Assembly (NCBI GenBank): GCA_028583605.1
Contig: CM053328.1
Span: forward strand, 30,921,578 to 30,985,577
Length of the DNA: 64,000 bases
Direction of reading: 5' to 3'
From: Dastarcus helophoroides
Lineage: Eukaryota > Arthropoda > Insecta > Coleoptera > Bothrideridae
This document shows, piece by piece, positions 30,600 to 42,595 of this stretch. A program made the position numbers and the translations under genes. Every line of letters begins with the position of its first letter. Position 1 is the first letter of the stretch. Below the pieces are notes generated by a model. That model did not search any database. It saw only the letters and a list, made by a program, of their open reading frames with translations, and was not told the origin of the DNA.

Positions 30600-30604
30600 G
30601 TTAC

Positions 30605-30874
30605 TTAACGAAATATATGACTTAAACTAGGTGTCGCTTGGTATGTATGATAAATTATATAACTTATCTTTTTCGAGATGTTTCCAAAATATGTAATAGC
30701 AAAATAGTCTGTTTTTGTGTTTGGTTGTTTAGGAAAAATTGAATTAATAGCTAATTTGTGTTCGTTTTTCGATATTAATTTATTAATTGTGTTTTCAAAA
30801 TATTCATTGCCATAAGATGTTTGTTTAATTGTGTTAATTTCTTGATTAAAATTTTCTTCATTCATTGGTACCAT
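30605..30874 (-). pseudogene. Penelope-like element linker between RT and endonuclease
   Basis: FAITYFGNISKKISYIIYHT and LSHIFR fit the region after the reverse transcriptase fingers/palm in these elements. The frame stops at 30605 and would need a shift to reach the endonuclease. The reverse transcriptase core is absent: the sequence breaks into LINE debris upstream. Confidence 0.7.
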
Positions 30875-30889
30875 ATAAGCTCTATTTGG

Positions 30890-31205
30890 ATTCTGGATTC
30901 GTTGTGGGTTGCCTAAAGTTTAGGCCAGCACTTAGGTCACCCTTTCCGGGCCCATTGTGCTATCCCCGTGATTGAGGTGTCCTTGGTCATTCATTTAGAC
31001 ACCCAACCTTGTTGAGAAATTGAAGAACGTCCCTTGGTTGCGCTTCTCTCAAACTGGCCACACTAGGTCAGAAGTCCCCCAGCGTGGATCCTCTGATTGA
31101 TGCTAAGTGTCGGGCAGTGACACATCACGTGCTCGACACTCTCATCTTCTTCTAAACACGCTCTGCAGCTCGGGTCGTTTATAATTCCCAGCTCTATTTA
31201 TCATC
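30890..31205 (-). pseudogene. LINE (R1/Jockey-type) ORF2 C-terminal remnant
   Basis: Minus-strand CRACLEEDESVEHVMCHCPT is the C..C....H...C cysteine/histidine motif after the reverse transcriptase (or RNase H) of clade R1/Jockey LINEs. It is followed by LQFLNKVGCLNE and, in another frame, GPGKGDLSAGLNF. Several stops are present. It is GC-richer than its surroundings. Confidence 0.75.
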
Positions 31206-31225
31206 CGATTTATATGTTGCCAGTT

Positions 31226-31279
31226 TGTGTGAAATTTGTTGCTTTTTATTCATTAATAAAGTTTAATAGTTATGAATAT
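31226..31279 (+). mobile_element. PLE-1 3' tail, opposite orientation
   Basis: TTGTTGCTTTTTATTCATTA and ATAAAGTTTAATAGTTATGA match the end of the tail at 30017, but on the + strand. The two tails face outward and enclose the PLE and LINE debris. The LTR inserted at its last bases. Confidence 0.75.
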
Positions 31280-31440
31280 TGTAACGAAGTGTAATTATAA
31301 AATTTAGTTAGGGATTTTCTAAAAAAATTGATAAGGGGAAGCGGCCGCGATAATGAATCAAACGGCAGATAAGCCTTCCAGAAATTTCGGCAAACGATAA
31401 GTCTTATCTGCTTGTTTCTTCTAGAACCCGAAGCGAGACC

Positions 31441-31447
31441 TATATAA
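31441..31447 (+). promoter_or_regulatory. TATA box of the solo LTR
   Basis: TATATAA followed about 27 bases later by TCAGTTAGTTAG, an initiator-like sequence. Confidence 0.6.
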
Positions 31448-31544
31448 GGCGGTCGACTTTCCCTCAGTTAGTTAGAAGTCAATGAATAAGTTAATTAAAC
31501 AGTGTTAGTGAATTACAATTGTAGTGTTCCAAGTTCAGTTTTGA

Positions 31545-31550
31545 AATAAA
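31545..31550 (+). terminator. Polyadenylation signal of the solo LTR
   Basis: AATAAA about 100 bases after the TATA box, as expected in the R region of an LTR. Confidence 0.6.
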
Positions 31551-31689
31551 GTGGTTACAATTCACGAAGTATTAATCATTCGAACCGATAACGCGCAACA
31601 ATATTAAAGAATTCCACGAAGTAAGGGTTAGAAATGTCAATTATTTGAAAACACTAGGGTTACAAACATCAGATATCCTATTGTTTTCT

Positions 31690-34170
31690 AAGAAATTGAA
31701 AAGAATATTTGAAATTTAAAAATTAAAGTCAATATTTTATTTTTAATAATTATGTTTTTTCTTTTGAAAAAAACTCTTTTTTCGAAAATTGTTTATATTT
31801 TTCTCGAAATTTTCATTTTTATGGTAGTTTCTGTTTAAAAACAAAACTGAAAAATAGAATTTCAAGTTTAATTGTTACTTTTTAAGACAGCAGTAAATTT
31901 TCAAAAGAAAGGCTTTAAACTTCTATATTAATTTGGAAATACTGACTTAAGATGTGATTTTTTTCTACAACTTTTGCTTAAAATTTAAAAATTTGCAAAG
32001 AAATCAAATTTTTGAAAATAATTTTGCTAGTTCATTTAGCTTCATTTCGAAATTTAGCCTTCTTTCTGAAGACTTCTAATTTAATTGTTTAACGAATTTA
32101 ATCTCCCAGAGTTTTTAAAAATTGTGAATTATTTATATCAATTTTGACCTATTTCTGAAAGTTTCTGTTGAAAGCACGAAACTAAATTGATTAAAATTCC
32201 TACTTTAATTTAGACATCCTGAAAAAACAGTCGAATTTTCGAAAGAGCCTCAATATTTTGTGAAAATTCCTAACTACTAATTTAACAATATTGAATTTAG
32301 AACTAAATGTTTTTGCTGCAAATTTCGATCAAAACTTGAAATATTCTAAGAGAATTCAATTTTTGAGAGAACATTTTTGCTAAAACATTTAGGTTTTTTC
32401 AAAATTTGACTTTTTTCTCGACATTTTTGATTTAAACTTACAATTTTTATATTCTGTTTGGTAATTTTGATTTCAAGTATTCAGTTTATCTTCCTTCATT
32501 CTATTTCTCTGAAGATGATAGCTTAGAGCAACCTCTGTTGTGTTTTTTAATCTTTTTGGTTTCAGAGGACAAGATTTGAATGTCAATTCTTTCTTTAAAT
32601 ATTTCGAAATTCCTAGTTTAAAATCGAACTTAAAGAAACTGAAATTACAAGTTTAAACTTAAAACTTTAATAAAAAGAAATCTAAATTTTGAGAGAAAAA
32701 GTACAAAATTTTATAATCAACTTGATGAGATAATAAGCCAAGTTTATTACGATGCAATTGAAATCTAATTTTATTAGAACCTAATGAAAACCAGATTGCA
32801 ATTGCAAAGTTCACGTAGTTGAGGCAAAGCTTGTATCACGGGTTGCATCGCAACATCCATAGATGTCCTCGGCGTGACTTTATTTTCATCTAGTTTGACA
32901 AATGTTTTAATTTAATTGGTCATTTGTCAATCAACTTGATTGCAACTGCAAACTCAAATTTTCTACAAAAGACTTGAGATTTGGGAATTAATGACAAATT
33001 TCGAGAAAAGTCAAGATTTTTTTTAAAATCGAAATTCTGGGAAAAAGTCAAATATGTTTAGTTAATACCTGAATATTCTGAACAGTTCATAAAAAGTTCC
33101 AAGAGAAAAAGTCAAGCATTATAAATAAATCAAGTTTTAACACAACAGTTCAAGAAAAGGGACAAAATTTCGAGTGTAAATCGGTAATTTCGAGAAAAAA
33201 GGTTGACATTTTTAAATGATGTCAATATTTTATAATAAAAATTTGACATATTAAAAAAACGAAAATTCGACGTTTATATGGTACAAAAAAAATAAATAAA
33301 ATAAAGAAAACTCCCAGTTTTGAGATTAAGGTTAGAAACCGTAAGAAAAAAAGTTGAAATTTTCAGAAAAAAATCAAAATTTTAGAAAGCAAGTCATCAT
33401 GTCAAGTGTACTTTCGAAATTTCGAACTTAATTGCAAAATTTCCACTTTAAATTGTAATATTCTAGTTTTTGGTTAAAGTTTTCATTTTAAAACCATTCG
33501 AAAACAAATTCGAAATATCGATATTTCAGTCAAAATTTTGAAGAGTCAAACTTTTGATTTAAAAAAAACCAGTAATAATGGAATCTCAAATGAAATTTTG
33601 AGAAAAAATTTAAAATATCTAGAAAAAAGTGTTGACATCTAAGGAGGTAATTTTTAGTAAACTTGAAATTTCCAGTCGGATTTTGAGAGAAGAAATTTCC
33701 ATAAAAATTGAATTTCATAAAAAAGACTTTGTAACGGCATATTTAACGTCCATGAAGAACACGCTACTGTAGCAATTATTTTGTGGCGAAAATAGCTGAA
33801 AAAACCTAAGAAACTAAATATTTAATTGTAGATTCTAAAAAATTTGCCAAGGAATTGGTCTCTCAAGGATAGTCCAACTTTTACACGAGGGCATTCAATA
33901 CAACCCAGACTTCCGGTAAGTCTTGTCACCCCAATTAAAAAACTGAAATTACTTCCACCTTAGAAGAATTTTTCTTCAGGACAAAAATTAAAATATCGAT
34001 TTTTCAACAAAGTGCAAATTTTCCGAGACTAATTTTTTAAAAAATTGGAGTTTAAAAAAATTGACATTTCTGGAAAAAATCGGAAATCGAAAAATCGGAA
34101 TTTCTAAAAAAACTAGACATTTTAAAAAAGCTGTAGTGTTCAATTACGGCCAAAAGTTAAAAAATCGAAA
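31690..34170. repeat. Diffuse AT-rich satellite block
   Basis: AAATTTCGA-type words, pyrimidine-rich first and purine-rich after about 33000. It is interrupted by the P-family piece at 32505 and a more complex stretch at 32720-32950. No gene seen. Confidence 0.6.
32505..32592 (+). mobile_element. P-family element fragment, ribozyme core deleted
   Basis: Reads TTCTCTGAAGATGATAGCTT then directly AGAGCAACCTCTGTTG and GGTTTCAGAGGACAAG. The segment from the 3' half of stem II through GAAA and stem III is missing, compared with the other copies. Confidence 0.8.
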
Positions 34171-34204
34171 CGTTCATACTCCCGCTCTCCTAATAGCATC
34201 AAGG

Positions 34205-35037
34205 CAGTGTTTCCTAACCCGTTTTTTTGGTAGTCTCCTGAATTATCTAAAATATTTTTGGTTACCTCTAGAACTGCAGGAAGCTTCTTAGGTTATCCCT
34301 TATTCTTTTGAAATGAAACAGAAAAACAAAAGAGAAAAAATTAGAAACTTGTTAAAAATCTTCTTAAACAGGAAGTCTAAGTTGTAGGTTCCGAGAACCA
34401 TCTAAAATCTTTTTAGCTGTCCCTGATCCTTTCTGAAACCAAACAGAATCAGAAGAGGAGGACATTGAAAGCTTCGTCAAATTGCATTTGAAGAAATCAT
34501 TTTTGCTTCACTTCTCAAAGAAAAACGGGCGCAAGAGGATCATGCAGTTACCTTGAATTATCTTAAACACTTTTGGATTGTACCTAGATCGTCAGAAATG
34601 TTCTTGGTTTCTCCTTTCTTCTTGAGACGAAATAGAAGAACAAAAAAAGACAACTTAAGAGATGAGCTTTTTAAAGTTCATCTTAAATAGAAACGTGTTA
34701 AAGAGGATCGGATTTTGGTATTGCATAAAAAAAGGGCGAAGCACATTAATATTTAAAAATTTAAACGACTTTCTGATTAACTCCGAGTTTTGATGATTAA
34801 AAAGAAACCTTCTCTCATAATCTAATCTAATGAGCACCCAATAAATTTCTGACAAACCCAAAAAATAAAAAAATATTAACGTCCTCATGGCTGCCCAACA
34901 AATAATTTTAATGACTAAAAAAAAGGGTTACTATTATTATTCATTTCTGAATTTTTATGATCTCATATTTGGGCGACACACCTGGGACCTTCCAACGACA
35001 CACAAGTGTGTCGAGACACACCAATTGGGAATCACTG
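34205..35037. mobile_element. hAT MITE, 833 bp
   Basis: Ends CAGTGTTTCCTAACCCG (34205) and TTGGGAATCACTG (ending 35037), flanked by CATCAAGG (34197-34204) and CATCAAAG (35038-35045), an 8-bp duplication with one mismatch. The right end has a self-complementary GTGTGTCGAGACACAC. No transposase. Confidence 0.85.
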
Positions 35038-35394
35038 CATCAAAGTAAGTCTTAGGAATTTGAATACAAATAAATTCCAGTCGTGTGAAAAACTAGTTAA
35101 ATTTTATTTAGACAGATTTGCTCGAATTTCGGTCAAGCAATACTATTATTCTGTGTTTCTGATCTATAAAAAATTAAAATACGTAACATTGACAATTTAG
35201 TGAACCCAAATAGCAGGAAGTGTTTGATCCTGTCACTTAATATTTCAGCAAATATTCAAATTTTTCGTAAGAATGTAGCGCGTTACTCCTCAATTATATT
35301 ACAAGAAAAATTGTAATCATAACTTGTTGGGGACGTTATTCAGAAGAAGCATGTTTACTAAATATGGAAGCAGTACCAGTATGGCTTTCAGATA

Positions 35395-37066
35395 ATGGAT
35401 TCCACATCATGGTTGAAACGAAAAAATTTACTGTTAAAAAAATGTGATTGCGGTACTGAAGACATTAACTTTGAAAGGCAAACCTTCGGTGGCAAAGTCA
35501 AACATTTTTTCTCAAATATTCTCCATTTAAATAAGACGCGAAGAATGCCGTCAAATTTAAAGTGCTTTCACAGTACCATTAAAATACCTTGCGAAGATTT
35601 AATAGTAGTACCCACATGTAGAGCACGAAGTGCACCTACTGGCAGGAGCAAATATTGCCAAACTGCTCGAAACAATTGTAAAAACGATTACCAAAATTCC
35701 TCATGTGTTCAAGAAAATTGTACCTTCCAAAAAGTTTGTGTTGATGACATAGTATACATCAAAAAGAATGAGAGATGTGGCAACCAAGAAGGATGTAATA
35801 ATATACCATTATTATGTCCATTATGTGCAAATACTTTTCCTAACGAATGCAATCTGTTAAAAACGAGGGAAAATAAAAGATGTACCAAATGTACTAACTC
35901 TTTTCCTAACGAATGCAGACCATCAAAAACAAGAGAAAGTAAAAGATGCACCACTTTTCCCAACGAATGTAACCTGTTGGAAATAAAGGAAAATAAAAGA
36001 TGTACGAACTGTGAATCCCTGTTGGGCAGTATTATAATATCTGATACTGGTTTATGTTATAACTGCAGATTAGCAAAGTTACAACTAAAAAAATGCTCGA
36101 GATGTAAAGAGCGAATGTCTAGCAATTGCACTTCTCAAATCAAAAAATGTAACAAATGTGGAAAACCAAAACGCGAAAGTTGCTGTCAATGTAAAAAAGA
36201 TTTATGCACTCAATTAAAAACCAGATATAATTCAAATTGCCTCTTGGAATTAGTTAATCCAGAAATCCAGATGAGGCGATGCAGTCTAGATCAGTCGAGG
36301 AATAATGCGTTTATTTGTGAGAAATGTAACAGGAATAATTAAAAAGTGTACATGTAAATCTTTCCCTCGCCATAAGAAGGTTGTCACAAATGGTGGAAGC
36401 AATACAACTATTAAGGATTATGAAAATAGTTCTAATCGAGTCAATATTGGAAGCGATGAAAATGTTTCTGATCAAAAAAGACGTACGAGTTCTATCGACA
36501 AGGAATTTCGAATAGTAGACGATGATTTGATAGAGAGAAAAGCTGCAACAGCTTTGACATCAACTGTAGCTAGGTCTAAAACAATTCAGTCGGATAAATC
36601 TTCTAGAAATCCTTCTAACATTGCTAGAAAAAGTACGAATGCTAATTTGTCAGTTCCTTCTAGTATTACTCCAACTTTTAGTAGAAACTTGGATAGTACT
36701 CATATTCTTCCTAGTACGCCTCATTCTGTTGCTTCTCGACACAGTACTCGTAAAAGTTCAGTTGGTTCACGTCAAAGTGACTTGCCTTCGGATAATGCCG
36801 TTAATGAGGCTAGCATTGAAAGTAGTGTTAGTCCACCAAATGAAATTGAACCTTCACGTTGTCCGTTTCCAATTGATGCAGAAGCTATTATTGAAGTCCT
36901 ATCTATTCTGGAAAAGACTACTATGAGTATTAGTTGCTCTTTGATTAATCTTCTTGGAAATACGATATGTTTGTATCGTGGCAATTTTGACAATTTCTTA
37001 CAAAGAGATCAAAACGATTCTACACAAGGGGAAGTAGATGAAAGAATTGAAGAAGATGAGTCCTAA
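35395..37066 (+). CDS. Gene C: Cys-rich unrecognised protein, with +1 frame break
   Basis: Two overlapping frames, 35395-36342 and 36305-37066, make one 557-codon reading if a single extra base near 36331-36343 (AATAATTAAAAAG) is discounted. The first part has many CxxC pairs (LLCPLCANTF, CSRCKER, CNKCGKPKRESCCQCKK) and three tandem copies of a unit like TFPNECNLLKTRENKRCTKC (35830-36012). The second starts KKCTCKSFPRHKKVV and turns Ser-rich, ending GEVDERIEEDES. The Cys pattern suggests metal binding or disulfides. There is no signal peptide and no recognised family. The start is the first ATG after an in-frame stop at 35359. A single exon is likely. Confidence 0.75.
35830..36012 (+). repeat. 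Intragenic tandem repeat in gene C
   Basis: Three ~57-66 base units encoding variants of TFPNECNLLKTRENKRCTKC; the third unit begins directly after RCT of the second, having lost the KC..N linker. Confidence 0.85.
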
Positions 37067-37097
37067 AAATTAAGGTTTATAGAGAGTCAAATGTGGC

Positions 37098-37103
37098 AAT
37101 AAA
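37098..37103 (+). terminator. Polyadenylation signal of gene C
   Basis: AATAAA 32 bases after the stop of the second frame. It supports that frame as the real 3' end of the transcript. Confidence 0.7.
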
Positions 37104-37140
37104 AATACATTCTTTTACTCATTTCTATTTATTGATTATT

Positions 37141-37232
37141 TTTTAGACCCCGCCCAACAAGAGTTTTGGCTAAAACCGAAACCAAATTTCACTTTTTGGT
37201 CTGGTTTCCGCCGAAACCGAAGCTTATGAGAA
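37141..37232. repeat. Dispersed CCGAAAC-type repeat
   Basis: GGCTAAAACCGAAACC and TTTCCGCCGAAACCGAAG; related sequence lies at 56380-56492 (GTATGAAACCGAAACTGCCG). Its nature is unclear. Confidence 0.45.
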
Positions 37233-37648
37233 TTACATTCATATACATCATTAGGTTAAAATTTCGAGGAAAACTATATTTTTAAGGATTATTTTCTTTA
37301 GAGAATGGTCCAAGTTTCGAAAATTAGTCAACATTTGGAAAAAAAGTATTTTAGTTTAAAATATTCGTTGCAACAGTTTAAACAAATTTGAAAATACAAA
37401 TAGGTTGAAATTTCCGCCTTTTGAAGCAGAAAATGTTCGAAATTCCAAGTGTAACTATAATTCTGATTCGGAATCGAATTGTTGGAAACATCAAATTTTC
37501 AGGATTAAATGTTCCCAAAAAAATCGAAATGTCGAAATGAAGATAAAATTTTTTAGTTAAAAAATGCAAAAAATATAATAAAACCTTATCTGCCATTTAA
37601 TAACTAGTTCCATTTTAATTTATGAAGAATTTTTATTAATACGTCTTG

Positions 37649-37690
37649 CAGTGGCGACTCGTGATTTTTTTTGACAGGTGCAAAAAATGT
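37649..37690 (+). mobile_element. Orphan hAT terminus
   Basis: CAGTGGCGACTCGTGATTTT then TTGACAGGTGC resembles the inverted right end of the hAT at 24675-28930 (CAGTGGCGGCTGGTGACTTT, TTGACAGGGGGTGC). No partner end or target duplication was found. It stands exactly at the left edge of the 37.7-43.9 kb satellite. Confidence 0.6.
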
Positions 37691-40392
37691 AATAACATTT
37701 TATCTGTCATATTCAGAAAATTTAAACATTTTTGACCTAAAATTTTCAAATAGAAAAAAATCTAAAATAAATTACAAAGATGAAATTAAAAAAAAAACAA
37801 TATTTAAAAAATATCGAAACTTTGAAAAAGTTCCAAATTAAAAAAGTTGAATTTTTAAAGAATAGAGGAACATTATCAATGACAAATTTTTGAAAAATTT
37901 TAGAGATATGAAAACCTCTAAATTTTCAAAAAATTGGATTTTTTGATGTCTCACTAATGTTCAAAAAAGTTAACATTTTCAAAAAAGTCAAGATTTTTAA
38001 AAATCAAAATTATCAAAAAATTCAAAATTTTTAAAAAAGTTGAAATTAAAAAATAGAAAAATATTGACATGTATTTCAAAAAAATCAAAATTTTTAAAAG
38101 ATCTCCTATATTTTAGAAGCCGTACTAATTTAAAAAAAATATAAATTAATATTTTAAAAAATATCAAAATTTGAAGTTTTGAAGAAAAAGTCGAAATTTT
38201 TAAAACAATTTTGAAGAAAAGCAAAAAATTTCATTTTCAAAAATGTCAAGATTTTCAAAAGTCAAAATTATAAAAAAAATCAAAATTTTTAAAAAAGTAT
38301 TGATATGTATTTCAGAAAAATCAAAATTTTTAAAAGATCTCGATATTTAAGAAGCCGTTTTAAAAAATATAAATTAATATTTTGAAAAATATCAAAGTTT
38401 TCAAAAAAGTTAAGTTTTGAAAAAAAAGTCGAAATTTTTAAAACAACTCTAAAGAAAATCAAAAAATTTTAATTTCTAAAATGTCAAGATAAAGATCGAA
38501 ATTTTAAAGAAAGTCAGAGTGATCAAAGAATCAAAATTTTGAAAAAAAGTTGAAAATTTAAAAAGTTCAAAATTCAAAAATTGGAATTTTGAAAAATAGT
38601 CTTAAATGTTGGATGATAAATTTTGAAAAAATCCCGAGTTTTGAAGACCTCGCACTTTTTAAAGAAAAATAGAATTGTTAAAAAGTTGCAATCTTGAAAA
38701 AAGATCGAAGATTTAAGAAAAGTCGAAACTTTGAAAAATTATCGAAATATTTAAAAAAGTCGAAATTTTTGAAGCCATACCAATTTTTAAAAAAAAACTG
38801 AAACTCAAAAGAGAGAAGATTTGCAAAATTGACGAAATTTTTAAAAATTCGAATTTAAAAAACCTTAAATTTTCGAAAAAGTCGGAATTTTCAAATTCCT
38901 CGTGATAAATAAATAGCTGAAATTTAAAAAGGGTCAAGATTTTCAAAACAATTTTGAAGAAACTTGACAATTAAAAAAATCGAAATTCGGAAAAGTTAAA
39001 ATTCTTAAAAATGTCGAAATATTTATAAAATGTTAGCAAATTTTTAAAAGAGTAAAGATTTTTAGATGAACTCGCAATTTTGAAAGGATTAGAAAAGGTG
39101 ATCTCCTTTAAAAAAAAAAAGTCGAAAATTTTGCAAAAGGAGAAAATTTTGAAACAAAATTGGAAAAACGTCTAGCTTTGAAAAGTAATCGAAATTTTTA
39201 AGAACAAAAAGTCCAAATTTTTGAATTTGTACTAATTTTTAAAACAAATGAATTGAAATTTTGAAAAATTTCAAAATTTTAAAAAAGGTCGAAATATTGG
39301 AAAAAGTTAAATATTTAAAAAATGTCGAAATATTTATAAAAATTGAAATTTAAAGATAAATGAAGATTTTTAAGAACGTCGACATTTGGAAACGCTGAAA
39401 TTTTGAAATATGGTACAAAATTTTGAAAAGGGAGAAATTTTGAAAAAAAATGTCGAAATATCGAAAATTCTAAATTTTCAAAAAAGTCCGAATTTTTGAA
39501 GTCCGAGTAATTTTCATTGGTGTAACTAGAGAGGCAAGGGTGGGCAAGTAGGCAAGGTCGAAGATTTAAGAAAAGTCGAGATTTTGAAAAATTATCGAAA
39601 TATTTAAAAAAGTCGAAATTTTGGAAGCCATAGTATTTTTTAAAATAACTAAAACTTAAAAAAAGGGAAGATTTTAAATTTGACGAAATTTTTAAAAATT
39701 TGACTTTCAAAAACCTTCAATTTTCAAAAGTCAGAATTTTCAAATTCCTCGTGATTTTATAAATAACTGAAATTTAAAAAGGGTCAAGATTTTCAGAACA
39801 ATTTTGAAGAAAGTCGACAATTAAAAAAAACGAAATTCGGAAAAGTTAAAATTTTTAAAAATGTCGAAAGATTTATAAAATGTTAGCAAAATTTTTAGTA
39901 AAGTAACGATTTTTAAATAAAGTCGTAATTTTAAAAAGCTTAGAAATGTTTTACAAAGTAAAAATTTGGAAAAATGGACGAAAATTTTGCAAAGGAGAAA
40001 ATTTTGAAACAAAAATTGGAAAAACGTCTAGCTTTGAAAAATAATCGAAATTTTTAAGAAAAAAAGTCAAAATTTTTGAAGTTGTGCTAATTCTTAAAAC
40101 AAATGAATTGAAATTTGGAAAAATATCGAGATTTTCAGGTCGACACCTTGGAAAAGTTAAATTTTAAAAAATGTTGAAATATTTATAAAAATTGAAATTA
40201 AAAAAAATGAGGATCTTTGAAAACGTCGACATTTGCAAACGCTGAAATTAAAAAAATATTCAAAAATTTTGAAAAGGGAGAAATTTTGAGAAAAAAAGTC
40301 GAAATATCGAAAAGCTCTAAATTATCGAAAAACAAAATTTTCAAAAATTTCTGAATTTTTAGTCTTAGTAATTTTCATTGGTATAGCTAGAT

Positions 40393-40607
40393 TGGGCAAG
40401 GGGGCAAGGGTCGTCAAAGTGGCAAGGGTGGGCAAGGGGACAAGGGTGGGCAAGGGAGGGCAAGGGTGGGCAAGGGTGGGCTGGGGCGGACAATGGTGGG
40501 CAAGGGGGGCAAGGGTGGTCAAGGGAGGGCAAGGTTGGGTAAGGTTGCTTAAGTGGGGCAAGAGTGGTCAGAGGTGGACAGGGGGCCAAGGGAGGCAAGG
40601 ATGGACC
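40393..40607 (+). repeat. G-rich minisatellite GGGTGGGCAA, array 1
   Basis: About 20 imperfect 10-base units (GGGCAAGGGT) on the + strand. G runs of three or more at short spacing make G-quadruplexes possible. A short related piece lies at 39527-39561. Confidence 0.92.
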
Positions 40608-41821
40608 AGACACATGGCATAACTTAAGCAACTTAAAAAAATCGAAATTTGAAAAAAAATTAAAAATTTTAAAGATGTCGAAATATTTATAAAAAGTTGA
40701 AATTTTATAAAAAAGTGAAGATTTTCAAAAAAAATCGAGAATTTCGCAAAAACAGTAATTTTGAAAAAATTTGGAAAAACGTCTAACTGAAAAATAATCG
40801 GAATTTTCAAGAAAAAAAAGTCCAAAATTTTGAATGTGTACTAATTTTCAAAAAATCAATTCAATTTTTAAAAAATATTCGATATTTTGAAAAAAGCCGA
40901 AATTTTAAAAGAAGTTAAATTCCTGTAAAATGTCGAAATATAAAAATTGCAATTAAAAAAAAGTGAAGATTTTCAAAAACGTCGCATTTTTTTTGACGAC
41001 CAAAAAAAGTGAAGATTTTCAAAAACGTCGCAATTTTGAAAACGTCGAAATCTGAAAAATTATCGAAATATTTAAAAAAGTCGAAATTTTTGAAGCCATG
41101 CCAATTTAAAAAAAAACTGAAACTTAAAAAATGGGAAGATTTTCAAAATTGACGAAATTTTTAAAAATTCGAATTTAAAAAACTTAAATCTTCAAAAAGG
41201 TCAAAATTTTCAAATTCCTCGTGATTTGATAAATAGCTGAAATTTAGAAAGGGTCAAGATTTTGAAAACAATTTTGAAGAAAGTCGGCAATTAAAAAAAA
41301 TCGAAACTCGGAAAAGTTAAAATTTTTAAAAATGTCGAAATATTTATAAAATGTTGGAAAATTTTTAAAAAACTAAAGATTTTTAAATAAAGTCGTAATT
41401 TTAAAACGGTTAGACATTTTTTGAAAAGTAAAAATTTTGAAAAATAGTCGAAAATTATGCAAAGGAGGAAATTTTGAAACAAAAATCGGAAAAACGTCTA
41501 GCTTTGAAAAATAATCGAAATTTTTAAGAAAAAAAGTCGAAATTTTTGAAGTTGTGCTAATTCTTAAAACAAATGAATTGAAATTTGGAAAAATATCGAG
41601 ATTTTTAGGACGAAATCTTGGAAAAAGTTAAATTTTTAAAAAAATTCGAAATATTTAAAAACATTTAGAAACGCTGAAATTAAAGAAATACTCAAAAATT
41701 TTGAAAGGGAGAAATTTTGAAAAAAATTTCGAAATATCGAAATACTCTAAATTATAGAAAAACTCTAAATTTTCAAAAAATTCCAAATTTTTAAAGTCTT
41801 AATAATTTTCATTGGTTTAAC

Positions 41822-42066
41822 TAGGAAGGCAAGGGTGGACAAGGGGGCAAGGGTCGGCAAAGAGGCAAGGGTGGACAAGGAAGCAAGGGTGGGCAAGGGT
41901 GGTCAAGGGTGGGCAAGGGTGGTCAAGGGTGAGCAAGGGTCAGCAAGGGTGGTCAAGAGTGGGCAAGGGTTTTCAAGGGTGGGCAAGGGTGGTCAAGAGT
42001 GGGCAAGGTTGCTTAAGTGGGGCAAGAGTGGTCAGGGGTGGACAGGGGGGCAAGGGAGGCCAGGAT
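41822..42066 (+). repeat. G-rich minisatellite GGGTGGGCAA, array 2
   Basis: Second array of the same 10-base unit (GGGTGGTCAAGGGTGGGCAA) in the next higher-order unit, somewhat longer than array 1. Confidence 0.92.
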
Positions 42067-42595
42067 AGACAAGACACAAGACAAAACTTAAACAACTTAA
42101 AAAAATCGAAATTTGAAAAAAGTTAAAATTTTTAAAGATGTCGAAATATTTATAAAAAGTTGAAATTTTATAAAAAAAGTGAAGATTTTCAAAAAAAAGT
42201 CGAATACTGTGCAAAAAGTGAAATTTTGAAAAAAATTTGGAAAAACGTCTAAATTTAAAAAATAATCGGAATTTTCAAGAAAACAAAAGTCGAAAATTCT
42301 GAAGTTGTACTACTTTTCAAATCAATATTGAATTTTGGAAAAATATTCGATATTTTGAAAAAAATCCGAAATTTTGAAAGAATTAATTTTTGAAAAATGT
42401 CGAAATATACAAATTGAAAATAAAAAAAAAGTGAAAATTTTCAAAAACGTCGCAATTTTGAAAACGTTAAAACCTGAAAAATAGTCAAAAATTTTGAAAA
42501 AGGATAAATATTAAAAAAATGTGAAATTTCAAAAAACTCAATTCTCAAAAAAAGTCGGAATTTTTGAAGTCCTTATAATTTTCATTGGCGCAAAT

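Larger units (their letters stand above)
31280..31600 (+). mobile_element. Solo LTR, probably Gypsy/Ty3-type
   Basis: Starts TGTAACGAAGTG and ends CGATAACGCGCAACA (TG...CA), with a 4-bp duplication ATAT at 31276-31279 and 31601-31604. It holds a TATA box and a polyadenylation signal in the right order. The length (321 bp) and 4-bp duplication suit Gypsy-type LTRs. No internal region is present. I infer the class from the ends only. Confidence 0.8.

Noticed and set aside
31340..31352. GCGGCCGC within the solo LTR, first read as possible cloning sequence
   Set aside because: It lies inside an LTR with consistent ends, TATA box, poly(A) signal and target duplication, so a natural site is the simpler reading.
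32720..32950. Higher-complexity stretch with ATCAACTTGAT near both ends
   Set aside because: Looked like a MITE, but the end repeats are short and no target duplication could be defined.
40322..42126. ORFs with GQGWARV or HPCPPLPTL-type repeats
   Set aside because: They are translations of the G-rich minisatellite and exist on both strands; no splice or start context.
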